Source: Pseudomonadota bacterium
GTDB lineage: Bacteria > Myxococcota_A > Polyangia > GCA-2747355
Length of the DNA stretch: 64,000 nt
Direction: 5' to 3'
Assembly (NCBI GenBank): GCA_016702545.1
Contig: JADJDT010000044.1
Span: 345,588 to 409,587, forward strand
Positions 30,678 through 42,661 of the stretch are shown in pieces. Both the position numbers and the translations under genes were made by a program. Positions within the stretch are counted from its first letter, which is position 1. Each line of letters begins with the position of its first letter. Below the pieces are notes generated by a model, which saw only the letters and a program-made list of their open reading frames with translations, did not search any database and was not told the origin of the DNA.

Positions 30678-31337
30678 ATGATCAAGCAGGCGATCGTGAT
30701 CGGGCTCGGGCAGTTCGGCATGTCGGTGGCGCGCGCGCTAGCTGAGCGCGGCCTCGAGGTGCTGGCGGTCGATCGGCGCGAGGAGCGCGTGCGGGTGGCG
30801 GCGGGCTTCGGCGCCGAGGCGGCCGCGTTCGATGCGACTGACACCAGCGCCGTGGCGCGGACCTCGCCCGAGCGGCGCGACGTCTGCGTCTGCGCGATCG
30901 GCGACGAGTCGCGCGAGTCGTCGATCATCTGCACGGCCCTGTTGCGGCAGATGGGCGCCCGGCGCGTGATCGCGCGCGCCAACGACGACCTGCACGCCCG
31001 CATCCTCGGCCTCGTGGGAGCCCACGAGGTCGTCAACCCAGAGCGCGACTTCGGCGAGCGCTTCGCCAACCGCATCATGCACGACCGGGTGATGGGGGAG
31101 CTGCCGCTCGGTGAGGATCTGCTGATCACGGAGCTGCGGCCGCCACCCTCCTTCGTCGGTCACACGCTCGCCGAGCTGCGCCTGCCCAGCCGCTATGCGA
31201 TCACGGTGGTGGCCGTGCGGCGCGCGGGGCGTGGGGCGGTGCTGATGCCAGATCCCAACGATCCTTTGCGCGACGATGACGTGCTCGTCGTGGTCTCGAA
31301 GCAGAAGGCGGTCAGCCGGCTGCTGGAACGCGGCTGA
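30678..31337 (+). CDS. ktrA: KtrA/TrkA-type potassium uptake regulatory protein
   Basis: Cytoplasmic gating subunit (219 aa). It has an RCK_N Rossmann domain with the nucleotide-binding VIGLGQFGMSVARALAERG, the acidic end of the second strand in VLAVDRREE, and an RCK_C domain from about residue 135 (LLITELRPPPSFVGHTLAEL). A GAGAGGTACGGGG stretch precedes ATG 30678. It binds ATP/ADP or NAD(H) and opens the KtrB pore. It sits 159 bases downstream of ktrB because of the inserted palindrome. Confidence 0.94.
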   Translation: MIKQAIVIGLGQFGMSVARALAERGLEVLAVDRREERVRVAAGFGAEAAAFDATDTSAVARTSPERRDVCVCAIGDESRESSIICTALLRQMGARRVIARANDDLHARILGLVGAHEVVNPERDFGERFANRIMHDRVMGELPLGEDLLITELRPPPSFVGHTLAELRLPSRYAITVVAVRRAGRGAVLMPDPNDPLRDDDVLVVVSKQKAVSRLLERG

Positions 31338-31350
31338 GAGGGGCCTGCCG

Positions 31351-32329
31351 ATGGAACTGCGTCGGGATCTATGGCTCGGGTTGGCGGCGCTCTTGGCCTT
31401 CAACCTGGTGATGGCCTTCGGCACCGTCGGGCTGCTGACGCGCATCGGACCCGCCGTCGATCGCACGCTGCACGAGAACGTGGCCTCGATCCAGTCGGCG
31501 GAGCAGATGTTGACGCTGCTGGCGCGGGTGGGCGGGCGGCCGGCCGCGCCGGCCGAGCGACAGCGCTTCGTCGCCGCGATGCTGCGCGCGCAGGGCAACC
31601 TCACCGAGCCCGGCGAGGCCGACCCGCTGCGTGCGATCGATCGCGATCAGGCGGCGGCGCTGGGGGGCGACGCAGCGAGCCGAGCGCGAGTGATCGAGGC
31701 GCTGCAGCGGCTCGTCGACGTCAACCGCGGGGCGCTGTGGTCGGTGAGCGCGCGGGTTCGCCGGTTGGGGACGGGGGGCGCTTGGGCCGCGGTCTTCCTG
31801 GCGGCGATGGCCCTCACGCTCAGCCTGTTGGCGGGATCGCGGCTCCCGCCGCATCCTCACGCCGCTCGGGCGCCTCTACGCCACGCTCGAGGCGCGGCGC
31901 GCGGGTGATCGCTATCGCCGCTGCGGCGCCGGCGAAGCGCCCCACGAGCTGCGGCGCATCGTCGAGGGGGTGAATCGCCTGCTGGACCGATCGGCGGAGC
32001 CGGCCACCCCGGGGTCGCGATCGGAGGACGCAACGGAGGGCGTGGTGCGCGCGGCGCTGGTGCACGTGCTCGAGCGCAGCGGCGCTGGCTGCCTGCTGGT
32101 CGATCACAGGGGCGAGGTGCTGGCCGCGAATCGCCAGGGCTTGACAGTGCTCAACGGGCTCGTCGGCGCCGAGTTGAGGCAGCTCCTGACGCAGGTCCCG
32201 GGCGGCAAACGGGCCAGTGAGACGCTGGTCGTCGAGGCCACGGCGGTGGGCAGTAAGGCCGGCGAGGGCGCAGGATGGCTGTGCACCGTGCGGCGGGCCG
32301 TGGATCAGGCCGTGCGCGGGGTGAGCTGA
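31351..32329 (+). CDS. Membrane HAMP/PAS-like sensor protein (frame break)
   Basis: Starts at ATG 31351, 13 bases after ktrA, with GAGAGG upstream. It has an N-terminal TM helix (LWLGLAALLAFNLVMAFGTVGLL written in part), a helical periplasmic segment of about 120 residues and a second TM (WAAVFLAAMALTLSLLAG). The next part, ILTPLGRLYATLEARRAGD and HELRRIVEGVNRLLD, reads as a HAMP-type linker but in another frame, so one base is wrong near 31843-31850. A PAS-like segment follows (GAGCLLVDHRGEVLAANRQG). No kinase, cyclase or methyl-accepting domain follows, so the output is unclear. The operon position suggests a link to potassium uptake. Confidence 0.65.
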
Positions 32330-32406
32330 TGCGGGTCGGTGCGCGTGCGAGCCGGTGCTATCCTTGACCCTGCGCGCGGCCGGGTGCTAGAGCGCCGAAC
32401 AGGTTG

Positions 32407-32715
32407 ATGGCGGCGAGGGCAAAAGGGTTGGATCGCACGATGAACCCCAGTCACGGCAGGAAGAGCTACGGCACCAAGGCCGAGCTGATCGACATCATCC
32501 GCTGCGCGATCGAGCAGGCCATCCCGCTCTCGCGCGCGGAGGTCACCCCGGGCGTCGGCCCGGGTCACTTCAACGTCACGGTGCGTTCGAGCGGCTTCGC
32601 CGGGCAGGCGATGGTGCAGGCCCATCGCCTGGTCTACTCGGCGATCGCCCACCTGATGCGCGGCGAGCGCCCGCCCGTGCACGCGATCGATCTGTTGCGC
32701 GCGCTCTCCTGCTGA
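32407..32715 (+). CDS. BolA-like family protein
   Basis: A 102-residue protein. The C-terminal half, with FNVTVRSSGFAGQAMVQAHR, LVYSAIAHLMRG and AIDLLRALSC, follows the BolA fold pattern: beta strand, loop, then helix with the conserved RHRLV-like AHRLVY. BolA proteins partner monothiol glutaredoxins in iron-sulfur trafficking or act in stress regulation. The start is uncertain: ATG 32407 is listed, while ATG 32440 (MNPSHGRKSYG) would leave 91 residues. Confidence 0.75.
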   Translation: MAARAKGLDRTMNPSHGRKSYGTKAELIDIIRCAIEQAIPLSRAEVTPGVGPGHFNVTVRSSGFAGQAMVQAHRLVYSAIAHLMRGERPPVHAIDLLRALSC

Positions 32716-32743
32716 GAGCGCGGGGCGGGCCGGCGTCGGGCGA

Positions 32744-32768
32744 GGGGAGTGGTGAGTGAGCCCTCCCC
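32744..32768. terminator. Possible hairpin between the convergent bolA-like and sod genes
   Basis: GGGGAG (32744-32749) and CTCCCC (32763-32768) can pair around a 13-base loop, with flanking G/C extending the stem. There is no T-tract. Confidence 0.3.
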
Positions 32769-32784
32769 CCGCGCGCGAGCGCCC

Positions 32785-33402
32785 TCAGCCGCGCGCGGCG
32801 CGGTAGTTGGCCTCGACGGCTTCCCAGTCGACGACGCTCCACCAGGCCTCGATGTATTCGGGACGGCGGTTTTGATACTTCAGGTAGTAGGCGTGCTCCC
32901 AGACGTCGAGCCCCAGGATCGGGGTCTTGCCCTCGCTCAGCGGGCTGTCCTGGTTGGGAAGCGCGTGGATCACCAAGCGGCCGCCCTGGTCGAGTGACAG
33001 CCAGGCCCAGCCCGAGCCGAACTGCGCGGTGGCGGCAGCGTTGAACTTCTCGCGCAGCGCAGCGAAGCCACCGATCTCTTGCTTGATCGCGGCCCCGAGC
33101 TGCCCGACCGGCTCGCCGCCCTTACCCTTGCCCATGATGCCCCAGAAGAGGCTGTGGTTGGCGTGGCCGCCACCGTGGTTGCGCACCGCCCCGCGGATGG
33201 CCTCCGGCACGCTGCCGAGCTGCTGCAGCAGGGTCTTCAGCTCACGGCCCTTCAGCTCGGGCGCCTTGTCGAGGGCCTCGTTGAGCTTGGCCACGTAGGT
33301 CGCGTGGTGCTTGCCGTGATGGATCTCCATCGTGCGCGCGTCGATGTAGGGCTCGAGCGCGTCGAAGGCGTAGGGTAGCGAGGGAAGGACGTGAGCACTC
33401 AT
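32785..33402 (-). CDS. sodA: Iron/manganese superoxide dismutase
   Basis: Fe/Mn-family SOD (205 aa) that dismutates superoxide. All four metal ligands are seen: His in EIHHGKHHATYV, His in GGHANHSLFW, and Asp and His in LDVWEHAYYL. GSGWAWL is also conserved. Residues near GGGHANHSLFWGIM favour manganese or cambialistic use, but metal choice is not certain. GGAGAG upstream supports ATG 33402. A perfect inverted repeat at 33500-33516 lies between it and mutY. Confidence 0.95.
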   Translation of the reverse strand: MSAHVLPSLPYAFDALEPYIDARTMEIHHGKHHATYVAKLNEALDKAPELKGRELKTLLQQLGSVPEAIRGAVRNHGGGHANHSLFWGIMGKGKGGEPVGQLGAAIKQEIGGFAALREKFNAAATAQFGSGWAWLSLDQGGRLVIHALPNQDSPLSEGKTPILGLDVWEHAYYLKYQNRRPEYIEAWWSVVDWEAVEANYRAARG

Positions 33403-33499
33403 GGTCAACTCTCCTGTGCGCCCGCTTGTGGGCGGCGACTCGGCCGATCCAGCGCGTCCGAGACGCGCCTCCCCGTCGGGGCTGCAGCCGACATGAACA

Positions 33500-33516
33500 A
33501 GTACCAATTAGGTACT
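33500..33516. promoter_or_regulatory. Perfect inverted repeat in the sodA-mutY divergent region
   Basis: AGTACC, AATTA, GGTACT: 6-base arms with a 5-base AT-rich centre, 98 bases upstream of the sodA ATG and 14 bases before the mutY ATG. It looks like an operator for a small dimeric regulator of winged-helix type. The regulator is not identifiable from sequence. Confidence 0.5.
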
Positions 33517-33529
33517 AGATTGGCTGGCG

Positions 33530-34705
33530 ATGCGCAAGCCCCCGTCTGAGCTGCGGCCTAGCTCGCTCGCGGTGCTCCCCATGGGCGATCCGCTTGCGCC
33601 GGTGGTGTCCAGCGCCGTGGCGCGCTTGCACGCCTGGTATCGGGCGCAGGCGCGGGACCTGCCGTGGCGGCGGACGCGCGATCCTTACGCCATCTGGGTC
33701 TCGGAGGTGATGCTGCAGCAGACACAGGTGGCGACCGTCGTGCCCTATTACGAGCGCTGGCTGGCGCGCTTCCCGCGCGTCGGGGACCTGGCCGCCGCGG
33801 ACGAGGCCGAGGTGCTGCGCCACTGGCAGGGCCTCGGCTATTACCGCCGTGCGCGCCACCTGCACCAGGCGGCGCAGGTCATCGTCGCCCAGCACGGCGG
33901 ATCGCTGCCGCGCGACCGCGTGGCGCTGGCGCGTTTGCCTGGCGTCGGGGCCTACACCGTGGCGGCCGTGTTGAGCATCGCCGACGGCCAAGCCCTGGCC
34001 GTGGTCGACGGCAACGTGCGGCGCGTGCTCGCGCGCCTGCTGGCGCTCGAGCTACCGCCCGACCGCGGGGCGGGTGCGGCGGCGATCCAGCGCCGCGCCG
34101 ACGAGCTGCTCTGGCACGCCGATCCGGGGCTGCACAATCAAGCGTTGATGGAGCTGGGCGCGCGAATCTGTGTCCCGCGCGCGCCGCGCTGTGACGTCTG
34201 TCCGCTCGCCAACGTCTGCGTGGCGCAGGGCGAGGGCGCCCCCGAGCGCTATCCGACGCGCTCTCCGCGGCGCGTCGTGCCGCACCGACGGCTGGTCGTC
34301 GCGGTGCTCGTGAGCGAGGGGCGGGTGCTGCTGCATCAGCGCCCCTACGAGGGCCTGCTCGGCGGCCTCTGGGACCTGCCGACGGTGCCTCTACCCGAGG
34401 CCGATGGTCTCAACGCGGCCGCGCAGCGGCAGGCGCTTCGCACCTACCTGCGGCAGGCGTTCGGCCTGACTGCGCGCGTCGGCCCCGCGCTCGAGCCGGT
34501 GCCGCACGCCTTCACGCACCTGCGCGTGACGCTCTACCCCTACCGTTGCGCGGTAGCTGCAGCGGCGGGGGGCGCCCTGAGCGCCTGCAGCGAGCCGCAG
34601 GGCCACCGCACGGCGCGCTGGATCGCGTGGGCCGAACTGGGCGCGCACGCCTTGCCGCGGGCCACCCAGAAGGTGTTGGCGCAGCTAACCCCACCGCTCA
34701 CCTGA
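33530..34705 (+). CDS. mutY: A/G-specific adenine DNA glycosylase
   Basis: Base-excision repair enzyme (391 aa) that removes adenine opposite 8-oxoguanine. It has the HhH-GPD domain with catalytic Glu in SEVMLQQTQV, the HhH motif LPGVGAYTVAAV and catalytic Asp in VVDGNVRRVLAR. The 4Fe-4S loop CVPRAPRCDVCPLANVC has the C-x6-C-x2-C-x5-C pattern. A C-terminal NUDIX-like domain follows (LLHQRPYEGLLGGLWDLP). ATG 33530 is listed, and ATG 33581 is an alternative. The last six codons lie inside the left arm of palindromic element family B, so the C-terminal TPPLT is encoded by the repeat. Confidence 0.95.
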   Translation: MRKPPSELRPSSLAVLPMGDPLAPVVSSAVARLHAWYRAQARDLPWRRTRDPYAIWVSEVMLQQTQVATVVPYYERWLARFPRVGDLAAADEAEVLRHWQGLGYYRRARHLHQAAQVIVAQHGGSLPRDRVALARLPGVGAYTVAAVLSIADGQALAVVDGNVRRVLARLLALELPPDRGAGAAAIQRRADELLWHADPGLHNQALMELGARICVPRAPRCDVCPLANVCVAQGEGAPERYPTRSPRRVVPHRRLVVAVLVSEGRVLLHQRPYEGLLGGLWDLPTVPLPEADGLNAAAQRQALRTYLRQAFGLTARVGPALEPVPHAFTHLRVTLYPYRCAVAAAAGGALSACSEPQGHRTARWIAWAELGAHALPRATQKVLAQLTPPLT

Positions 34706-34830
34706 GTCGATCCATCCCGTCAGGCTGCGTTGCTCGCTCCGGTGCGTGCTCACAGCGCCACAAGGCTGCTCCGCGCGCTCCTCGCTCGCTCCTTGCCTGA
34801 CGGGCGCCTCAACTCAGGTGAGCGGTGGGG
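34689..34830. repeat. Palindromic element family B, complete copy at the mutY 3' end
   Basis: Perfect 19-base terminal inverted repeats: CCCCACCGCTCACCTGAGT at 34689-34707 and its complement at 34812-34830. An inner pair (CCCGTCAGGC with GCCTGACGGG) lies inside. It contains the mutY stop codon and ends 14 bases before the stop of the convergent RND gene. A partial copy lies at 40341-40400. Confidence 0.85.
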
Positions 34831-34844
34831 AGAGAAGCTGCGGG

Positions 34845-37912
<3,068 letters not shown>

Positions 37913-37916
<4 letters not shown>

Positions 37917-38890
37917 GGCGCGCCTGGCGCCGGGGCCGTGAGCACGCGCACCTCGGCGAACATGCCGGGGCGTAGCCCGTGGTCGGCGTTGGGCAGCTCG
38001 GCGATGGCGGAGAGGCTGCGCGTCGCCGGATCGAGCGCGGGCACCACGCGGGCGATGCGGGCCGAGACCGAACGGCCGATGGCGCTGAAGCGGGCCTCGA
38101 TCGGGGTGCCCACCGGCACCTGAGCCATCGCCGTCTCGGGCACCTGCACGCGCAGCTCGAGGGTGTCGATCTCCTCGACCGTCAGCAGCGGCGTCGGCGG
38201 CATGACCGCGGCGTATTCACCGGGATCGATCAGCCGGCGCGTGACCATCGCGTCGAAGGGCGCCCGCACCACCGTGTTGGCCAGGTCGTGCTGCGCCAGC
38301 GCCACGCCGACATCGGCCTGCGCCACGGCCGCCTCGGCGGTGCGGAGCTGGGCGTTGATCGTGTCGTATTGGCTCGGCGGGACGGCGCGGGCCTTGACCA
38401 GTTGCGAGAGCTTGCGCCACTCCACCATCACGGCGTCGCGTTGAGCCCGCGCGACGGCCCGGGCGGCCTCCGCGCCGCGCAGCCGCAGCGCGAAGCTCGC
38501 CGTTTCGATCACGACGAGAGCGGCCCCGCGTCGCACGCGCTCCCCCTCGCGCGCCAGCACGCGCGCCACCACGCCGCCGACCTGCGGCGCGAGGGTGCTG
38601 CGCCGGAAGGCCTCCGTGTTGCCGTTGAAGGTCAAGCCCCTCGCGGCGGTGGCGCCGCCCCTTCGGACGGCAGGCGAGGCGCCGAGCGTGGGCTGCTCCG
38701 CACCGAGCGCCCCCGACGGCGCGTTGGCCTCGTTGCCGGCGGCCGCGCCTGGGGCGCTGGTTGCGGCCGTCGTGCTCGGGTCCGCAGCCGGGAGCTGGAC
38801 GGCGTTCTTGCTCTGACGACAGGCGCCGAGGGCGAGCAGCGCGGTCGCGACCAGGGGCGCGATCCGCCGCCAACGCATTGTCTGGGTCAT
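37913..38890 (-). CDS. RND efflux periplasmic adaptor lipoprotein
   Basis: Membrane-fusion protein (325 aa). A signal peptide with lipobox ALGAC is followed by a Ser/Ala/Pro linker. The lipoyl/barrel-sandwich halves (VGGVVARVLAREGERVRRGAALV and TVVRAPFDAMVTRRLIDPGEYA written in part) flank a helical hairpin, then come the beta-barrel and membrane-proximal domains (GLRPGMFAEVRVL). It bridges the RND pump encoded next and the TolC-like protein encoded just upstream. There is one base between this gene and the channel gene. Confidence 0.93.
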
Positions 38891-38891
38891 G

Positions 38892-40248
38892 CTAACTCCC
38901 CGCGGCGAGCACGGCCGGAGGCGGCTCGCCGAGCGCGCGGGCGAGGGCGGCTCGCGCGAGATACCAGCCGTAGAGCGCGTTGCTGCGCAGCAGCTCGGCC
39001 CGCGTCAGCGCGAGCTGGGCGTCGAGCAGGTCCTTGGTCGTGCTGGCCTGGGCCGCGTATTTGGCGCCGACGATGCGGTAGGCCTCCTGCGCCTGGGCCA
39101 CGGCGCGCTTGGCCACGGCGAGCAGGCGGGTGGCCACCTCGAGCGCGACGTGGCTCTGCTGCACCTCGAGCCGCACACCGCGCCGCAGCAGCGCCAGCCC
39201 AGAGCGACCCTCGACCACCTTCTGGTCGGCCTCCTTGACCTCATAGGCGGTGCGACCCCAACCCCAGAGGTTCCAGTTCAGCATGCCGCCGATGAAGAAG
39301 GCGTTCTTCGGCATGAACACGCTTTGCCCCTGCATGTTCTGGTAGCTGCCGAGGGCCGTGAGCTGGGGCGCGAGGTTCCACCAGGTCAGGTCGCGGTAGG
39401 CCTCGGCGGCGCCGATGCGCGCGACCACGCCCTTGAGATCCGCGCGCTGGCGCAGCGCGCGCTCGACGCAGCCCTCGAGCGTGCAGGGCAGGGACGTCGG
39501 CGGCTCGCCGAAGGGCTCGGCGAGCTCGAGCGGGACCTCGACCGGCCAGCCGGTGATCTCGAGCAGCAGCGTGCGCGCGACCGCCACCAGCCCGTCGCTG
39601 CGCAGTTGCTTGGCCTCGGTGCGGGCCAGCGCGACCTCGATGTTGAGCAGGTCGTCGCGGCCGATCACGCCGGCGCGGTAGAAGGCCTGCGCCTGGTCGA
39701 GCTGCGCCCGCACCTGCTCGACCGCCGTGCGCGCGATCGCCGCGCCCGCGCTCGCCTGCTTGAGGCGGATGTAGGCCTCGGCCGCGCCGAAGGCCACGGC
39801 GATGCGCGTCTGCGCGGCGTCGTGGGCGACGGCCTCCTGATCGTTTTTCGTCAGGTGGTAGGCCTCGAGCAGCTGGCCGGCGATCGGCTGGCTGATCGTC
39901 AGGCTGAGCTGGGTCGTGAGCTGATCGCGGATGCGCACCGCCTGGGGGCTCGAGGGGTCGAACTTCACCTCGAGCGCGCGGTCCCAGTAGTTCGAGGCTG
40001 CCCTGCGCATCGAGCGAGGGCAGCATCCGCCCGCGCGCCTGCTTGCGGCGCGCCACCGCGCCGGCCAGCCGGGCACGGGCCTGCTCCATCAGACTATCGT
40101 TGCGCAGCGCCAGCTCGACCGCCTGCCGCAGCGTCAGCGGCCGGGCCTCGACGCTCGCGGGCGCGCCGGCGAGCACGGCGGCACCCACGAGCGCGGCGAG
40201 AGCCAACGCGCCGCGGGCCGGGCGAGTGGGTAGGTTCGTGGTCGGCAT
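38892..40248 (-). CDS. TolC-family outer-membrane channel (frame break near the N-terminus)
   Basis: Outer-membrane factor of about 450 residues. The signal peptide and first helix (LALAALVGAAVLAGAPASVEA, then LTLRQAVELALRNDSLMEQA) are in one frame. From about 40003 the rest (ASNYWDRALEVKFDP onward) is in another, and removing one C from CCC at 40001-40003 joins them. Two homologous coiled-coil halves, each with the A-x-LA-R-E/A type helices, follow (VALARTEAKQLRSDG; AQLALTRAELLRSNALYGWY). It is the first gene of the three-gene efflux operon. Confidence 0.88.
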
Positions 40249-40340
40249 GGCTTCGTTGGCGGGGCACTTTACCCGAGTGCGGCGGAGAATGCACGGTGAG
40301 TGGCTGCGGTGAGTGGCCAGCGAGCAGTGCAGTGATCAGG

Positions 40341-40400
40341 GCTCACCTCAGTCGATCCATCCCGTCAGGCGGCGTCGCTCGCTCCGGTGCGTCTTCACGC
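40341..40400. repeat. Palindromic element family B, partial copy
   Basis: GCTCACCTCAGTCGATCCAT followed by CCCGTCAGGC and GCTCGCTCCGGTGCGT matches the left part of the element at 34689-34830. The right arm is missing. It lies upstream of the tolC-like gene and the ATPase gene. Confidence 0.75.
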
Positions 40401-40526
40401 AGCCGCGGTCGGCGCCATGAACCTTATCGGCACGACCGATATGGCCAGTATTTGGACTTGCGTAGAAGACTAGAACGGGATGAAGCTGGGGGCTCAGCGT
40501 GGACGACCTTGTCCAGCGGAGGCTTG

Positions 40527-41855
40527 ATGGACTCCACCCTCATCGAGCGCCTCATCGCGGACTTCGAGCAGCGCCCGCTGCCCCAGACGGTCGAGCGTGA
40601 GATCCGTCTACCGATGATGGAGCGCAAGGCCGACACGTTGATCGGCATGCGCCGCGCGGGCAAGACCTACCTGATGTTCGACGCGATGCGCCGGCTCCTC
40701 AAGGCAGGCATCCCCAGGCAGCGCATGCTCTACCTCAATCTCGAAGACGAGCGGCTCGCCAACCCCACCGTCGCTACGCTCGATGTTGCCCTCGAGACCT
40801 TCTTTCGGCTCCATCCGCAGTCACGCGCGCTCCGCTCCTATCTCTTTCTCGACGAGATCCAGGTTGTCGCCGGCTGGGAGCGATTCATTCGACGGGTCCT
40901 CGACACCGAGGACGTGCAGGTAGTGCTCACCGGCTCGTCGGCGAAGCTGTTGAGCACCGAAGTGGCGAGCTCTCTGCGGGGCCGAGGCGTGGCCGTCGAG
41001 GTGCTGCCCTACAGTCTGCGTGAGGCGGCTCGCGCCGCCGGCATCGACAGCAGCTCCCGGCCGCCGGGGTCTCGCAGGCGATCGGAGCTGGCAGGGCATG
41101 CGGTCACCTACCTGACACACGGGGCTTCCCCGAGGTCCAGCAGGCCAACGAGTTCGATCGCACCCAGGTGCTCCAGGACTACGTCGAGCTGGTCGTGCTG
41201 CGAGACGTCGTCGAGCGTCACGGAGCGACGAGCCTGGCCGTCTTGCGCCACCTCGTGCGGGCGCTTTTGCGGCCAACACCAGGGCTTCTCCATCAGCAAG
41301 CTGCATGGAGCGCTGCGCTCTCAGGGCGTGAAGGTGGGCAAGCAGACGCTGCTCGAGTACCTGGACCACCTGGCGGACGCCTACCTCTGCTTCCTGGTTG
41401 CGATCCGCAGTCGCTCCGCGAAGCAGCGCGTGGTCAACCCGCGCAAGGTCTACGCTGTCGATCCAGGGCTCGCGGCCGCGATGACGAGCGGGGGTGCCAC
41501 CAACATCGGGGCGCTGCTGGAGAACACCGTGTACCTCGAGCTGCGCAGGCGCTATGGCCGACTCGCCGACGACGCGATCACCTACTACCGCTCCCGCTCG
41601 GGCTTCGAGGTCGATTTCGTCGTCGAGGCGGTCGGACGAGGTTCGGGGCCCGAGCTCATTCAGGTCTGCGCCAGCCTAGCCGACCCCGAGACCTCCGCTC
41701 GCGAGTTACGAGCACTCGACGAGGCGATGCTCGACCTGGGCCTGCGCAGCGCCACGATCGTGACGCTGCATGAAGAGAAAACCCTCGAGACCCGCGCTGG
41801 CACTGTGCGCATCGAGCCGCTGTGGCAATGGGCGCTGCAACCGCGCGAACGATAG
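40527..41855 (+). CDS. AAA-type ATPase with DUF4143 domain (two compensating frame shifts)
   Basis: A 442-codon frame for an ATPase/DUF4143 protein. Walker A is LIGMRRAGKTYL, Walker B YLFLDEIQV, and the sensor VVLTGSSAKLL. The C-terminal half carries a winged-helix-like SVSK-type segment (ISKLHGALRSQGVKVGKQTL) and a nuclease-like DUF4143 tail (RSRSGFEVDFVVEAV). Between about 41115 and 41270 the family sequence (GFPEVQQANEFDRTQVLQDY, then VELVVLRDVVERHG) is in another frame. Two opposite single-base changes therefore garble about 50 residues without stopping translation. GGAGG five bases upstream supports ATG 40527. A second family member is intact at 51607. Confidence 0.82.
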   Translation: MDSTLIERLIADFEQRPLPQTVEREIRLPMMERKADTLIGMRRAGKTYLMFDAMRRLLKAGIPRQRMLYLNLEDERLANPTVATLDVALETFFRLHPQSRALRSYLFLDEIQVVAGWERFIRRVLDTEDVQVVLTGSSAKLLSTEVASSLRGRGVAVEVLPYSLREAARAAGIDSSSRPPGSRRRSELAGHAVTYLTHGASPRSSRPTSSIAPRCSRTTSSWSCCETSSSVTERRAWPSCATSCGRFCGQHQGFSISKLHGALRSQGVKVGKQTLLEYLDHLADAYLCFLVAIRSRSAKQRVVNPRKVYAVDPGLAAAMTSGGATNIGALLENTVYLELRRRYGRLADDAITYYRSRSGFEVDFVVEAVGRGSGPELIQVCASLADPETSARELRALDEAMLDLGLRSATIVTLHEEKTLETRAGTVRIEPLWQWALQPRER

Positions 41856-41963
41856 GCATGTCGCCTGCCCGTGCAGGCGGTGCGGCCCGGCAGGCGGTGC
41901 CCAGGCCCGGCAGGCAGTGCCCGGCACCCGTCGTTGGCAGGTCCTCCTCGTTATGCTCGTCCC

Positions 41964-41991
41964 TTGACGCGACTGGGAGTAAGGCCATACT
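41964..41991 (+). promoter_or_regulatory. Promoter of the ribbon-helix-helix/PIN pair
   Basis: TTGACG (41964-41969) and CATACT (41986-41991) with a 16-base spacer. The -10 box ends eight bases before the ATG at 42000, implying a very short or absent leader. Confidence 0.5.
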
Positions 41992-42006
41992 CCTTGGGTA
42001 TGGCCT
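41982..42006. promoter_or_regulatory. Operator palindrome over the -10 box and start codon of the antitoxin gene
   Basis: Perfect 9-base inverted repeat AGGCCATAC (41982-41990), 7-base spacer, GTATGGCCT (41998-42006). One arm overlaps the -10 hexamer and the other contains the ATG (42000-42002), the expected geometry for autorepression by the antitoxin. Confidence 0.7.
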
Positions 42007-42287
42007 CACCATCGGTCAAGAGCACCTATACCTTGGATCTTGAGACGCGCGAACAGCTCGAGCGGATGGCCCGGCTCTGGAAGGTGCCGAAATCCGAAGC
42101 GTTGCGGCGCGCGATTAGGCTTGCAGCGAGTCAAGGTGTGGCACAGGGCGGGCAGGACGCGCTCGACGCGCTCGACGCGCTGCAGCAGTCGCTCGACCTG
42201 AGCGCCGAGGCGGCCGAGGTCTGGGAAACGACCTCGCGACGCGAGCGGCGGGATGCCTCTGGGCGACGCGAGCGGCACGCCACGTGA
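42000..42287 (+). CDS. Ribbon-helix-helix antitoxin
   Basis: A 95-residue protein whose N-terminal part (STYTLDLETREQLERMARLW, then KSEALRRAIRLAAS) fits a CopG/MetJ-type ribbon-helix-helix DNA-binding fold. The C-terminal half is charged and helical, as expected for a toxin-binding tail, with an ALDALDAL repeat. The stop overlaps the PIN toxin start as GTGA. Expected to repress its own promoter through the palindrome at 41982-42006. Confidence 0.8.
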   Translation: MASPSVKSTYTLDLETREQLERMARLWKVPKSEALRRAIRLAASQGVAQGGQDALDALDALQQSLDLSAEAAEVWETTSRRERRDASGRRERHAT

Positions 42288-42661
42288 TTCATCTGGACAC
42301 GAGCCTCTTGATCCGCGCGCTGGTTCGAGGCTCGCCCGCCGACCGCGAGCTGAGGCGGTGGATTCGCGAGGGCGTGCCCATCGCGATGAGCACCGTTGCC
42401 TGGGCGGAGTTTCTCTGCGGTCCGCTGGATCCGGTCCATGCCGAGCTGGCCGCGAGGATCGTGTCATCGCGAGCTCCTTTCACGGAAGAGGACGCCGCCG
42501 TGAGCGCGCGACTCTTCAACGACACTGGGAGGCGACGGGGCTCGCTGGCAGATTGCATGATCGCGGCGGTGGCGCTGCGATGCAGCGCCACGCTCGCCAC
42601 CTGCAACCCGAACGACTTCCGGCGCTTGGAGAGCACCGGGTTGGCTGTCAGGGCGCTGTAG
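42284..42661 (+). CDS. PIN-domain toxin (VapC-like)
   Basis: A 125-residue PIN protein starting at GTG 42284, overlapping the antitoxin stop. Acidic residues are Asp in IHLDTSLLIRAL, Glu in VAWAEFLCGP, Asp in SLADCMIAAVAL and a final NPNDFRRL. Intact and of normal length. It probably acts as an RNase restrained by the ribbon-helix-helix partner, and it is the second PIN toxin in the window. Confidence 0.88.
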   Translation: MIHLDTSLLIRALVRGSPADRELRRWIREGVPIAMSTVAWAEFLCGPLDPVHAELAARIVSSRAPFTEEDAAVSARLFNDTGRRRGSLADCMIAAVALRCSATLATCNPNDFRRLESTGLAVRAL

